From positions 372,001 through 436,000 of the forward strand of contig OX637801.1 of the NCBI GenBank assembly GCA_951802425.1: DNA of 64,000 bases, written 5' to 3'. Positions 10,962 through 21,901 of the stretch are shown in pieces. This DNA is from Clavaria fumosa. Taxonomy: Eukaryota; Basidiomycota; Agaricomycetes; Agaricales; Clavariaceae. The notes beneath the pieces were generated by a model, which was not told the DNA's origin, searched no databases, and saw nothing but the letters and a program-made list of their open reading frames with translations. Position 1 is the stretch's first letter; the number at the start of each line of letters is the position of its first letter. The translations under genes were made by a program, and so were the position numbers.

Positions 10962-13900
10962 TTATGAAGGTATATGGATGATGGTGATTCGCCCACTGCC
11001 TAGGACAGTCGCAATCTTGTTCTCCCACACTGCCATCTTCTGGGGCTCCGCCATTGGTAGAGGTATCCGACACACCTTCGTGTCTGAGCGGCCCAGGATC
11101 CACGATCCAGAAACTCGGTAAGGCTCAGAGCGAGGCGAGCAGTGGTCATGGTGCTGCACGAAGAGCGACGGGTCGGCCGACCACACCTGCGCATGCTGCC
11201 CAGAGAGCCCTTGCACCACCATGATCATGCTGGGATCATCGGATGGTATCGTCATCAACAGCTCCCCGCTCTGGACGCTGTGTATATACGTGTTCAGCTT
11301 GGCGAATGCCATGATGCGGGTGCCATTTTCGGAGAAAGCAATAGCAGTGCACCAACTAGGAGTGCTGAACACTTGCTACGACTGGTCTTCAGTCTTGATA
11401 TTAATGACACACACAGTTTGTGAATCGACGCAACACGCGATGACGCTGTCGTCCGCTGAGAAGCACAACTGGTAGACGCAATGGTCAAGCGTCTGATTGA
11501 GGAGTTCCTTGGGTTCCTCCTCAGAGATGTCCCACACATACAAACCCGTGTCATCACCAGCAGCAAGGAGTTGGGGATGCCCATGCGAAAACATGACCAA
11601 GTAGGCGTCTCTCTCGGTCTCTGGCTCCAGCTTGGGCTCCCGCGTTCCCGTATCCCAAACTATAACTGATCCGCCCACACTACAGGACACGAAGGATTTC
11701 GAGTCTGGCGAGAAGGAGGCGTTGAGGACCCAGGAGGTGTGATCTGTTAGCGTAGCCAGCGCAGCACCAGTGTTTCCGTCCCAGAGTCTCACCATAAAGT
11801 CATGGGACCCAGAGATAACATATTGGCCATCGGGCGAAAATGCCAGCGCATAGACCCGGGATGTGTGAGTCTCGAATTTGCTCTCGCCCAAAGCCAGCTC
11901 GAGATCCCACATTCGTGTCGAGCAGTCATTGGAACCGGACACGAACCGGTTCCCAATCTGAGTGACGGGACACGCAAGCGTATTGATGCCTTTGGTGTGC
12001 CCCGTCAAGATAGCCGACAAGGTGTGCGCTTTCACATCCCAAATTCATATAACATGGTCACCCCGATTGTTCGTCATGTAACTACCGGTATGGCCCGAAA
12101 TAATCAAGGAGCCATCAGATGAGAAAGTGAGGGCCGTCACCGAAGCCGGAGTGTATTGCTGACCTCGCCACTCGTACGGGGCTTCCAACTCGGTCCGGAG
12201 GTGCCCATCGCCTTGCGCGACATAGACGACAGCGCCGCACGCAAACACAAGCAGCGCGTTTGATGACCACGCCACGCAAGCAGCCCCGCCCACGTCGGAA
12301 GCAAAAGTCTGCGTCTTGTTCCCAACATCTATCATAGCCACTCCGCCTGCCGCACCATAGACCAACCTGGAGCCATCTATTGAGAATGAGAGACAGAAGA
12401 TCGATCCCAGATTGTCGGTCAACGGAGCCGGCGTGTATTCAAGTGTTTTCAGATCCCACAGTTCCAGGGTACCCTCTGCTGTCACGCACGCCGCACGCCC
12501 CCGCGCGACCGCAAAGGCAACACAAGAAATGGTCCCCGCTGTGGGCAATCGGATAACACTCTGCGTCCCGTCTTTGTCCCATTTGTGCATCGAACCGTCC
12601 GTTGAGCCAGACAAGAAGTAGGTATCGTCTGGCGCACTCACAGCGGCGAGGATGCTGTTCCCAGAGTGGCCCCCGTTGTGTGTCAGTAAGGCGCCAGTCA
12701 GCGCCTTGTACGCCTCTACGGACCCGTCCTGGCATCCAGAAACGATGTATCCGTCGTGCAACCACGGCACCGAAGTCACGCCTGACAGAGTGGAGATGGA
12801 CCGCAAGCCCGCGTTCCAATCTTCCTCGATGCCGCTCAGCACCGCCACCTCATTGTGGAAGCGATAATTCTGGCGGATCAACGACTTCCGCGGAGTGAAA
12901 GGCAGCACTGAGACGTAGAGCTGCAGTGGCGAGTCACGAATGAGCTCGAAGGCATTCAAGATAAACCGTTCTGCATCAATGAACATGTGAACAAGCAAGT
13001 GATCTTTCTCGGCCTGGACATTCTGCAAAGCAGGCACCCGCACAATCAATTGCCACACTGCAGAAATGAGAGAGGGGATGGGAACAACACTCACGTCAAG
13101 CCACTCTGTCGCGTTGTGCAACAGAGGTATTGTGGTCTCCAATTGGCCAAGAAGGCTCAGCGTCTCCACCCAGAATACAAGGCCTCCTCGAGCAAAGCGT
13201 TGCAGCTCAACCATGAGTGGGTCATTGGGCTCCATTTTCAATGCCCATCGCAAATGGCGCGCCCAGAACGTGCACGCGTACTCCAACGCGCCGCCCTTCT
13301 TGAGGCTACGCACCTTATCGGGCTGAGGGCCATTCGCATCAGGTGGGAGGTCGCATATGTTTTGCTTCAGCTCCTGGTTCATGAGGATGAGGCATCTGAG
13401 TGCGAGCCGAGAATGTCGCTGCACACGGTTGACAAAAAAGGCCTGAGTCACGCTCTTCGGCGAGGTTAGGTGTTCGCGGAACGTTGCATGCTGCGTCTCC
13501 ACAAGCCTTTTCTGGGGAACCTTCAGCACTGACAGGAGGGAGTTCAGCACCCTGTCGACGGTGCTCTGGTTCCGAATGATCGCATTGGGCTCCACAGAAA
13601 GCAGGTCAAAGTGGGCCTGCGCAGTGAGAGGGTTGAAGACGAGAACGACGGAGGCGAGGACTTCGACAGCCACAGGTCGGTTCTCTTCTTTGAAAGCTGC
13701 TTCCAATATGCTGTTGTACAGTTTTGTCAGACTACCCGATGTCGACCCGCGCTCACTGCCCATCTCCGAGTCATCATCATCCAGTAGTTCCGGTCGATCG
13801 GTTCTGGTCGCTCTCGGCTTGTCATCTTCGTCATCGCTCACGTTGATGATCTCCTTCAACCGCTGCGCAGGTTCTGATAAAAGTGAGTCAAAGACGTGCT

Positions 13901-14096
13901 CGCACGCGATTTTCGCATAGATGAACAACCCAGCGCTCTTCTGTGCCAATGCCTCCACATCGCGTGGATCCGGGAAATTCGGCTCCGTATAGACGGCTTC
14001 CTGCGTGAGCGTACGCAATCGGCGATCGATGTACAACTCGGGATCCTTCTGCACTTCTGTTGATGGCTCATTGCCCAAGTCGAGCGCATCCGGAGA
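10962..14096 (-). pseudogene. WD40 half of a NACHT-WD40 (NLR-like) gene
   Basis: Long minus-strand frames begin with the end of a NACHT module (DPELYIDRRLRTL, AQKSAGLFIYAKIACEHV). A helical linker follows, then a C-terminal beta-propeller with repeats such as SGSTDGSMHKWD, SGSNDCSTRMWDLEL, SGSHDFMVRLWDGNTG and CSVGGSVIVWDTGT. Two in-frame stops interrupt it: a TGA near 12045 inside what should read VI-x-IWDVKAH, and a TAG near 11376 before QVFSTPSWCTA. The apparent ATG at 14114 lies in transposon P1 and is not the gene's start. The real N-terminal half is at 17202-18473. Such proteins are STAND NTPases linked to fungal non-self recognition; this one cannot be made as is. Confidence 0.87.
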
Positions 14097-14662
14097 TACA
14101 GTTGAACATGGCATAACGTATAACGACGGTCAGACCCTAAAACTAATACGGTATCGTGTAGTGTTCTGGGAAATAGCTCGTGCCACCTATTTCACTGGGA
14201 AATTTGCCTGCCCAAGCTCAATACCCTAATTCACCTTGAGTGAATAAGAGCAAATTTGCCCAGATCTATTTTGCGCAAATTTGCTGGTGAAATACAGTGA
14301 AATACAGTGAAGTACGGTGAAGTACAGTACACAGTGTCTAGGACAGTCAGTTTTCCCACTCCGTATCAAGTGGCACAATTGCACCCGACTTCAAAGGCAG
14401 TTTTGGAGAGCCAACTCCAGGCTGTACCTTCTGTGGAGCTTGCTTATCAGAGAGAACATCAAGTAGGATTGTCCACTGGACCAGGAAACTACAGAAAGAC
14501 TATGTAGGGGCCTTTCCTTGCCCTGTACACTACACGATTCACTGGTACGTAGCTGTAAAACAAAGTTCCAGGCCTTGGGCACTCGGTATCACTTGGGGAG
14601 GGTCACAGTTGACTTCCTCCTGGTCTGGTCATGTGTATCTACACACAGTAAAAATTTCGCGC

Positions 14663-15569
14663 TGTAGTAGGCTGTACAGGTGTTGGCTGCAAATAGATGT
14701 TCGCGGCCGGGTTCTTCAGGGGGTCTTATTGCACAACGGGTATACTAGACAGAACCTTGGAGGATATGGAGGTTGAGTGCAAAAGGTTCAGAGAGTGAAA
14801 ATATACGTTGTCCGGAGTATCTGGTATCGGATCCGATAGAGTCCGATGTTTGGATCGAAGGTTTGAGGGGCCGGCGACGACGAAGGCCAGTGGATCAATA
14901 GGTACGACAAAAGGTGAGCTTGCTAAAAATCACAGCACGATGTGGGCGTTCAAAAAGCTGGATTTCCGTATAGTCCGAAGTGTGCTTAAGTACAGTTCTG
15001 TAAGTACAGCAAATTGGAATGTACGGAAATGTCCGGAAAACATATGGAACAGCGCCATGTCACGTGAACGGTTACATGAGGGAGTTATATCACAAGGGAA
15101 TTGAGTAGCTCGGAGGAATGAAATGTCCGATGAGTAGCACATGTCCGGACTGCTCGTAAACTGAAGGAAAGTGGGGCTGGTACAGCAAAGGGGTATTAGG
15201 AACAATGGGCAAAGTACTGCAAAGGGTTGGAAACGTTCAAATGATTGAATGGTTGAAAGGGATCACAATATGAAATTTACAGCATGTTATATGAAATAAA
15301 GGAATGGGAATGGAATAATGAGTATGTCGAGCACTGGCCATGCTGGAGTGATGAAATAGAAAGGCGTGGGCGGTGTGTGAGACCTGCGGGCTGTGATCTT
15401 CACGGGGAGTTGGAGACCGGAGAGTCCGATGTCGGATAAGTATCGGTCGTTATCGGATGGTGTCGGATTGTTATCAGATCGTATCGGACGCGATTGCTTT
15501 GGATCCCGAAATATCTGGATGATCGGTATCTGTCATGTTTCTATGTTCAAACCGCATATTATCCTTACA
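14663..15569 (-). mobile_element. Solo LTR, family alpha (complete)
   Basis: This 907-bp LTR runs TGTAGTAGGC to CCTTACA on the plus strand, with TG...CA ends. A 4-bp duplication GCGC flanks it (14659-14662 and 15570-15573). It is the best copy for defining family alpha; matches are at 351-1242 and 2350-2660. No internal element sequence is attached, so it is a product of LTR-LTR recombination. Confidence 0.8.
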
Positions 15570-16047
15570 GCGCAGTTCTGTTACACACTGCGGGCAGGGT
15601 AAAGGAGAAGAGGATGATAGGGGCTGAGCTGTGACAACGTGTCACAGTTTGAAATTAAGGGTCCAGGCTAGCCGGGTTAGGACACGGGGCTAGGGTGGAC
15701 AGGCGGATCTTAGTATTATATCAGACTGGGTCTCACACAACTTAAGCGTAAGGTCATGACAACAATACTAAGATAAGGGGAAAAGGGTACAAGAATGGAA
15801 AAGATGTAGTATATATAGCAAACGCTTCGGCATTTGCCGGTGTTCCCACGCTCGGACCTCTCGGATCACGTGACGCGCCCAGGCCCAAGTCATGTGATCT
15901 CCCGATTATGTAATCCTCCACCACAGGTCATGTGACCTTCCAACAATCTTCTCTAATTTCTCCACAACACCTCCTTTTGGGATGGCTTAGGTAAGCAATC
16001 CTAACAGGATCTTTCTTGCTGATAGGACTGTTGCATCGAGACCCCAA
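15570..16047. other. LTR-like block inside P2
   Basis: No gene is seen. From about 15632 (TGTGACAACGTGTCACAG) to about 16007 (CCTAACA) the block has LTR-style ends, a TATATATAG box near 15812 and several CACGTGAC or CATGTGAC motifs. No second copy or target duplication is visible here, so the call of a solo LTR is tentative. Confidence 0.25.
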
Positions 16048-16137
16048 CATCAGTGAAATGGGGAGGTGTTAAAAGTAGGTATAAACTGGTTTAAACTGGT
16101 TTATACCCACTTTTAACACCTCCCCATTTCACTGATG
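16048..16137. repeat. 90-bp near-perfect palindrome
   Basis: The arms run from CATCAGTGAAATGGGGAGG to its inverse at the right end, meeting in AAACTGGTTTAAACTGGTTT. The whole can fold into one hairpin. The arm sequence GTATAAACTGGTT resembles the TGGTTTATACC motifs at 25700-25800, suggesting ends of a MITE-like family. Confidence 0.7.
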
Positions 16138-16599
16138 AAGCAGACTTTGAGTTCTCGGTTGAGAGCACCTCAGGCTTCCTCACCCACAGACTCAACCCAG
16201 TCCATGTCAAGTCCAAAACTCTGGAAGTTGTAGGTGGCTGTTTCTGTAGATGGAAGGGGTAGAGTATGAGGGAGGTTAATGAGATAGAGACGCAGAGTTT
16301 GAATTTTTTCTTGTACTTGTTCATCCATGTTGTGCAGTCAGTGCGAGCCAGCAAATTTTACTGAAACTCAAATGTATTTTATTTCAATTATTGCGTCATG
16401 ATCAATGCTCCGTGTACCAGGCAGGATGGCTGTGCAAAATAGCCAATTTCACCCTATTTCACCAGCGGTTTTCAGGCCCCATCTATTTCACCAGCAAATT
16501 AGTGCAAATTTGCAGGGTGAATTCACCCAGTGCAAATTTGCCTTGGCTATTTCCCGGAACACTAGTATCGTGGGTATACGGTAACCTATGTGTCACATA

Positions 16600-16956
16600 T
16601 TATGTGACATGTGTGATGTGTGACGGTTTCCAAAAATGGTCCAGTGTCGTCTGCTGCGCCTTCGCCACCTGCTGTCTTCGCAAATGCCCACGAAGGCGTC
16701 GGGCCTCTTGTGACAATATCCGTGCATTGTCTACCTCACCAAGTCTGTCCAAGCATGCCCCTTCGCACCTGGTACGGAAATGCTCCACAATCTCACTTTG
16801 CGACATCCCCTTATGCTGATCCACATAGGCGAAGACGGTTAACCAGTCGTGGAGGGTCAAGTTTTTTCGTTTGGCCTCATAAACAGGCATTGCAGAGCTG
16901 GCAGGAGTGTCTTTTGGCAATTTTTTTCCGGATAGTCTATCATAGCTGTTAGACAT
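16600..16956 (-). CDS. P1 helix-turn-helix protein, N-terminus of a pogo/Tigger transposase
   Basis: The 118-codon frame starts with ATG at 16956 and contains RKNLTLHDWLTVFAYVDQHK followed by GMSQSEIVEHFRTRCEGACL. This is the first DNA-binding helix-turn-helix of Agaricomycete CENP-B/Tigger-type transposases. The frame then diverges and stops before any second helix-turn-helix or DDE catalytic core. It lies about 240 bp inside the P1 right terminal repeat, in the usual place for a transposase start. It could only bind ends, not cut. Either it is a plain relic or a short binding protein; I favour relic. Confidence 0.65.
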   Translation of the reverse strand: MSNSYDRLSGKKLPKDTPASSAMPVYEAKRKNLTLHDWLTVFAYVDQHKGMSQSEIVEHFRTRCEGACLDRLGEVDNARILSQEARRLRGHLRRQQVAKAQQTTLDHFWKPSHITHVT

Positions 16957-17201
16957 AGGGATCTGGTGCTGGCCCGCTGCAAGGGAAGGCCGAAAAAAAA
17001 ATGTATTTTCATTTCAAATCATGCCTGATAATTGGACCTGGGTGCCCGCAAGAACGTATATTTTGGGGCCCAGCCCCATACATTATTCGTTATGCCAGTT
17101 TTCGTATAATTTACCACAAACCAACTTGGTTAGGGCCCAAAATCAATACGTTATCCGAAATATACGTTTACCCGTGATACGTTATGCCATGTTCAACTGT
17201 A

Positions 17202-18473
17202 TATTATGAAATGCGTTGAGGAGGTCATCTCTAGTCCGGCTCGTGAGAATAATTTTGGTCTGAGGAGGCAAGTCCTTGATACCAGCCGCCAAAAGCCTCG
17301 ACTACACGTGCAGTTCTCGACCCTCGAAATTCATCAAGCGCATCAATCACCAGGAGGAGCGGACGGTCGAGGGCTATGGACTTAAGCAACTGCACAATCA
17401 GTTGTTCGAACTGTTGCTGCAGACGCTCTCCTTGGACGATGTCAGTCTTGTTCAGACGCAGCAGGAGCTCCGCGAACTGTGGCGAATGCTCGGCAAGCTG
17501 GAACGCGAGGGCAGGGAAGACATGGTCTAGGCTTCGCACACCCTCGACCTTACTTCGTCTGCAGAAATACCGCGCGCAGAGGAGGCCGGTTCGGTCTGCG
17601 AGCTGCGTGATCGTCTGCGTGATCGCGACTTGCCGCAGCCGGCCGGTCCGTGCAAATAGTATACTTGGTGCTTTTCGTCTGCAAGCCATATCTGGAGCTT
17701 CTCGATGACGCCTTTGCGGGTACCTAACAAACAAACCTCGATGTCTTGGCAAAGGATGGATTCGTCAAGCCACAGGAGATCCTTGAGTGACTGTAATTGG
17801 ACTAATAACGAGATAGCACTTAGTGGTGGATTACGATAATATAGCAACTTAACAGCACCTTTTTTCTACAAAGATGTAACAAAAAGACCAGCGATTGTGA
17901 GAAATTGCTGACAGTCAATGGGGGCGACTTACCCAAACGTTGAACTGCATTTTATGTTCGCTAATACCGCGCTTACAGTAATCTAAGAGAAGAGTCCATT
18001 CGGTCATGAACTCAATACAGATGCTTTTTCGACCCAGTGCATAACGATCAACGATGCGTTGAATTTGCGATGCCAAGTCCCTTGGCCTTTGAGAGCGGAC
18101 AATTCTGTTGCAAAATGGGTCAGTTCCCTGGGGGCACGCAAGCTAGGTTATGGGAATACGGGGACTAGGGATGGCACAACTCACTGTAGTACATTGTTTC
18201 TCCTGTCTTGCTCGAGCCGGTCGTTGGGATCGACGGGGTTTTAAATTCCTCGTTCCAGAACCTGAGCTTGCTGAGGGCCTGAGACACGAGCCCTTGAGCA
18301 CCCGTCGCTGTCTGTGCATGGTGCTTGGTCAGCCGTATTGTGGACGATTCGTGATGCACAGCGCCCACCTTGTATGTATCAAGGACTTCGCAGATGATTG
18401 TAATCGCCGACGCGGCAGGAGAAAAGCCCCCGCCACCATCCCACTCAGCACAAGCCTGAGCCAACTGTAGCAA
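17202..18473 (-). pseudogene. N-terminal and NACHT half of the NLR-like gene
   Basis: Pieces on the minus strand are an upstream helical exon (18473-18365, SPAASAITIICEVLDTYK, then a GTGGGC donor) and a helical exon near 18060-17990 (QIQRIVDRYALGRKSICIEF). The NACHT exon starting near 17800 has the P-loop HGPAGCGKS. A one-base deletion directly after the P-loop shifts the frame to AITQTITQLADRTGLL. Walker B is PLLLVIDALDE. A second shift occurs near 17270 before the motif KIILTSR. The gene then meets P1 at the TA at 17200. It is continuous in sense with 10962-14096. The ancestral protein was a STAND NTPase; the present locus is broken in several places. Confidence 0.82.
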
Positions 18474-19398
18474 GAAACATGAGAGAGAGTCACTCTAGAC
18501 AGACAAGAGACCATGGTGGTCAGCAAGGAGGTCTGCCGCGATTCCTGTACAATTGTAAAATTCAAATAGCATCCATCATCCGTGCTGTGCTCGATACTGT
18601 ACTAGTCCTGGTGTGACAGTGACCAGGAGCTAAGGCACCAACTTTTGCTTGGTGGCTTGACCACTTTCTCTTCTTCATCGTGAGTGAGCGACAGAGCACC
18701 ACTGGTGTCAGACTGAGATTGTAAAATTGAGTTGATGTCAATGGTTGCTTGTTGTTGTTGAACATGAACCGCAACATCACGAGTATCTTTCAAGCAATAT
18801 GGCAAATAGCGCAGAGTAAAGGTAGAGATCACGACAGCTGGAGTTCACACGAGAAATATGAAGCTCCAGATACGGTGATGCGAAGAGTATCAAAGGCCTG
18901 TGCGCCAACTCAAATGGAGTTCAAAGTTAACGTACTAGTCCCGAAAAGGTCGGATGTTAGCCGAACTCGCTTAGTCCCCCTCAGTATCTTATGTGGCCAC
19001 CAGCCCTCACACCTCCGTTCTGGTAGCAGTGCGATGCTATAAGGGGTACATAATCCATACCTCCGTAATTCTGTAACAATGACCGGGGTCAACTTCTATT
19101 GTAATTGTAAGTGTCCCGAACACCACAACATATCGTTAGACTGCAGCAGATTCATGCCTTCGTTTATTATAATTCATTTCTTATGTCACAGTGCTGTCTA
19201 TTGTGAGGCCCAAACTTCATTCAATCCAATAAACCCTCATCAATCACCTCAAATTCCCGCCGCGGCGCCACCACCAGTCCCTTTCACTCTACACCATCAT
19301 ACGCTGGCAAACGCGAACACGCCTCGTGCCAATCGATCGTGCCCCGCACCAGGGCAATCACCATACGGCGTCCCCAGCTCGTCGTTCCGCGAATAGCG
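18474..19398. other. Spacer, no supported gene
   Basis: A minus-strand frame at 18832-18602 (RYLPYCLKDTRDVAVHVQQ) looks protein-like but has no recognised family or partner exons. The rest shows only short frames. It may include the 5' flank of the NLR gene and the lost C-terminal part of the GlyRS fragment. Confidence 0.35.
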
Positions 19399-19937
19399 CT
19401 GTCTCAGGACGGAGGTACCTATGTGTGTGTGAGAGAGCGCCGCAGTTATGTGTCTTAGATATTGCTTTGACTGTAAAAGGAATGATCCATACCCAGGGTG
19501 CTGCCCAGTTGGGCCGATGCTGCTCGAGAACATCAGATTAAATGGTTGAGGCTCGCTGACTTCATTGCCCGTGTCGGGGTTCCGTATATCATACTTCTTG
19601 CAAAGTTCACCGAACTCGACACCCGAGTAGTTGTCCAGCTGTAAAAGAAAAAATTAACATAGGACCAACCCATCACGCGTGATCAGCAAAGGCGAACGAG
19701 GCAGGAGAAAAGGCTCACCTTTGCTAGAACAAGTTCGTATTCCTTCGCGACCTCATCTGTCACCTTCACTCGACGCGCTGCAGCCATCGTCTCCACATCG
19801 ACCTTTGTCTTCTCGGCCTTGCCCTTTTTGCTCTTCTTGTCCGCCTTCTCGCCATCGCCCGTGAGGCGCGCTTGGAGGACATTCTTGACGAGATGGTCCG
19901 CACGGAGGACGTCGCATGTCTTAACATCGTGAACCAA
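19399..19937 (-). pseudogene. Glycyl-tRNA synthetase fragment
   Basis: Three consecutive exon pieces are readable. 19937-19719 has VKTCDVLRADHLVKNVLQAR and a lysine-rich insert, ending at a GTGAGC donor. 19638-19493 has LDNYSGVEFGELCKKYDI and FNLMFSSSIGPTG, ending at a GTATGG donor. From 19418 the next exon reads YLRPETA. These are the class II core of eukaryotic GlyRS (motif 2 entry region), normally 650-700 residues. After YLRPETA the match is lost, and the exons before 19937 are not found. Only about 130 codons remain. This is a truncated relic, not the organism's working gene. Confidence 0.85.
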
Positions 19938-19959
19938 CTACGCATCAGCCTAAGTTCCC

Positions 19960-21699
19960 GGATGGCAATCTAACAATCTGGCGATCAGAAAACCGAGAGG
20001 AAGCCGTATATATGGCTGAGAACGCACATTCCAGTCATGAGTGCTCAAGCACTTCGTCGCGCGAGCGATCCTCGGATATAAAGGGTTGGCCCAAACCATG
20101 GCACCCCATCTGTTCAAACCCATCGGAACTCAGTCGTCCTTTGCCTCTTTTTTCCCCTCAGCTTTGTCAGAACATCTTTCACGCTCTTTCTCCTTCTCTC
20201 GCTTGCGTTGCTTGCTCGGTTTCCCCTTCCGATTGAATTCAACAGGGAGCGACTTGAGCGGAGGGAGCGTGTAAGTTTGCGTATAATGATCATTGTAGAG
20301 GGGGCATCGAGTGCTTTTAGGGGACGCTTCAGGCGGCTTGTCCGGTTCGGTTGTGGTTGTGCTGAAAGAGTACACAGGTGAAGTGGCGATGGGCGACCTC
20401 GGAGCTAGGACAACTGGCGCCAGTCGGCGAGCGGCCTGCTTCGTGGTCACGAGCGGAAGAGGGCCCTCACGCAGAGAAATGTCCCGCATTGAGGCATCGC
20501 AGTCTTCCCTACTATCATACGTGAGCTGAGGCGCAGACGGGAAATCAAGAGCCAAAGTTGGACTTCTTCCCTGCCTTCGTCTTCACGAGCGCGTCTGCAA
20601 CAGCAGGTCCGTATTCGGGGTATTCGGGCCAAGAGTCCAGGGCTCCTGACGCTTCTTGCCCGCTTTCGTTGCGTGGTGACGCATATACCTGCAAGTCCTG
20701 TGCGATGTCGGTCATGATATCCTTCTCATGCGATCTTCGTAGCTCGGATGGATGCAACTTGTGCCCGTGCTCGTGGTCCTCATCCACCTGCATGAGATCT
20801 TCTTTTTTCACCACTCCTCTACCCGCTTCTTCCTCTCACGCTCCCTCTCCCTCTTCTCCCTCTCCCTCCTCCTCCTCCTCCTCCTCCTCCTCTACTTCTT
20901 CCTCTTCCTCTTTCCATAAGACCGCGGCACGAACAGCCTCAAGAGAATCTACTGTCTCAGTCTTGCCTAAACCAGCCGGAGGGCCCAGGCGAGGGGACGT
21001 CCCCGGAAGAGCAGGTGACGGAGGCGGAGGAGAACCGACTAGATCGATGACAATTCTCTCCCGTTCGGCCTTGGCGCCGCCGTTGTCGCCATTGTGCGCA
21101 GCGCTCGATGCGGCCCGAGGGGATAGAGGGGAATGCACCAATGGCACCGCGGCCGTTGACGGCTGCGCCGCCACAGCCGGTGTGTCCTCCGGCTCCATTT
21201 TGTCTTCCTGCGGCTGAGGCTCGAAGTCAGTGACAGCGGCAGACGGTGGCTGCGCCGAGTCGTCGTGCTCCTCGATATCGGATTTCGTGGATTCTGCGGT
21301 GGGTGGGGCGGAGGCGGGTTTGTTCCCTCCCGTGGGCCAGGTGGTGGGTGGACTAGGAGATGCGGAAAAGGCTGAGGGCTCAGGGCTCTGCAGAGAGCCA
21401 TGCTCATGCAAAGCAGGCTTCGGATCGGTGTCGCGCACTTTTAAATGACTTCCACGAGGAGGAGCTAGCAGCCACAGCAGTTCTGGAAACGGCAGGTTGA
21501 CGATGCTGCCTGATTCTGGGCTTTGAAAGTAGAGCGTATGGAGTTAACATGTGTTAAGACAAGAATCCGAGACCACACTCACTCATTCTGCATGTCGAAT
21601 CTATTCAGAAAAAGCTGCAGGTCGTCTTTGCCTTCATCCTCGCCCTTAATTGTATCAAAGGCTTGGCTTTGCCACAGAGATGTGCTCCAAACGTCTCTT
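19960..21699 (-). pseudogene. Unrecognised fungal nuclear-type gene (decayed)
   Basis: Minus-strand exons: about 21699-21590 (VWSTSLWQSQAFDTIKGEDE, DDLQLFLNRFDMQN), an intron, then about 21529-20836 (GSIVNLPFPELLWLLAPPRG, then a Pro/Ser-rich part and a glutamate run). 20814-20545 has HPSELRRSHEKDIMTDIAQD. 20555-20130 has TQTYTLPPLKSLPVEFNRKG and a Lys/Arg/Glu-rich tail. A TGA at 20130 replaces what should be Trp before VPMGLNRWGAMVWANPLYPR, and a frame change lies near 20550. Basic and acidic low-complexity tracts suggest a nuclear protein. I do not recognise a family. Confidence 0.6.
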
Positions 21700-21901
21700 C
21701 TACGGGCTGTTGGCATTGCAGAAAGCCAAACAGTAAGTTGGCTGGGCTGGCGAGCCTCGAACTTGCTTTCGTATTATTATTATTTTTTGTTGAATGGATT
21801 ATATGCGATTTTTGCTCGAATTGTTGGCAAACAAGTCGAGAGGCGAAACGGACGTAAGTGCGAGGTTCTTCCTGTGCTCTCGAACCCAGTGTTGGGACCA
21901 T

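Larger units (their letters stand above)
14161..16562. mobile_element. P2: TIR element nested in P1
   Basis: The ends are GTGTTCTGGGAAATAGCT (left) and the inverse of GTGTTCCGGGAAATAGCC (right), each next to TA (14159-14160 and 16563-16564). Both subterminal regions carry repeated GCAAATTTGC palindromes and GGTGAAATA motifs. The interior holds no transposase. It holds a solo LTR alpha, an LTR-like block and a 90-bp palindrome. This fits a non-autonomous DNA transposon with a TA target duplication that collected later insertions. Confidence 0.72.
14099..17199 (-). mobile_element. P1: pogo/Tigger-type TIR element splitting the NLR gene
   Basis: Both ends show the same 23-bp terminal inverted repeat beginning CAGTTGAACATGGC, flanked by TA (14097-14098 and 17200-17201), the Tc1/mariner-pogo target signature. 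Removing nested element P2 leaves only about 0.7 kb: the right end, one helix-turn-helix frame (16956-16600) and about 60 bp of left end. It is therefore an internally deleted or miniature derivative. It sits between the NACHT and WD40 halves of one gene, both on the minus strand. Confidence 0.8.

Noticed and set aside
14097..14114. ATG at 14114 as start of a WD40 gene
   Set aside because: It lies within the P1 terminal repeat; the gene's true N-terminal half is at 17202-18473.
14099..17199. A simple inversion within the NLR gene, suggested by matching inverted ends
   Set aside because: Both gene halves keep the minus orientation and the inverted ends are flanked by TA and enclose a transposase-like frame, so insertion explains it better.
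20558..21217. Plus-strand serine/proline-rich frame of 219 codons
   Set aside because: It is the antisense of the acidic and proline-rich part of a minus-strand gene with visible introns.
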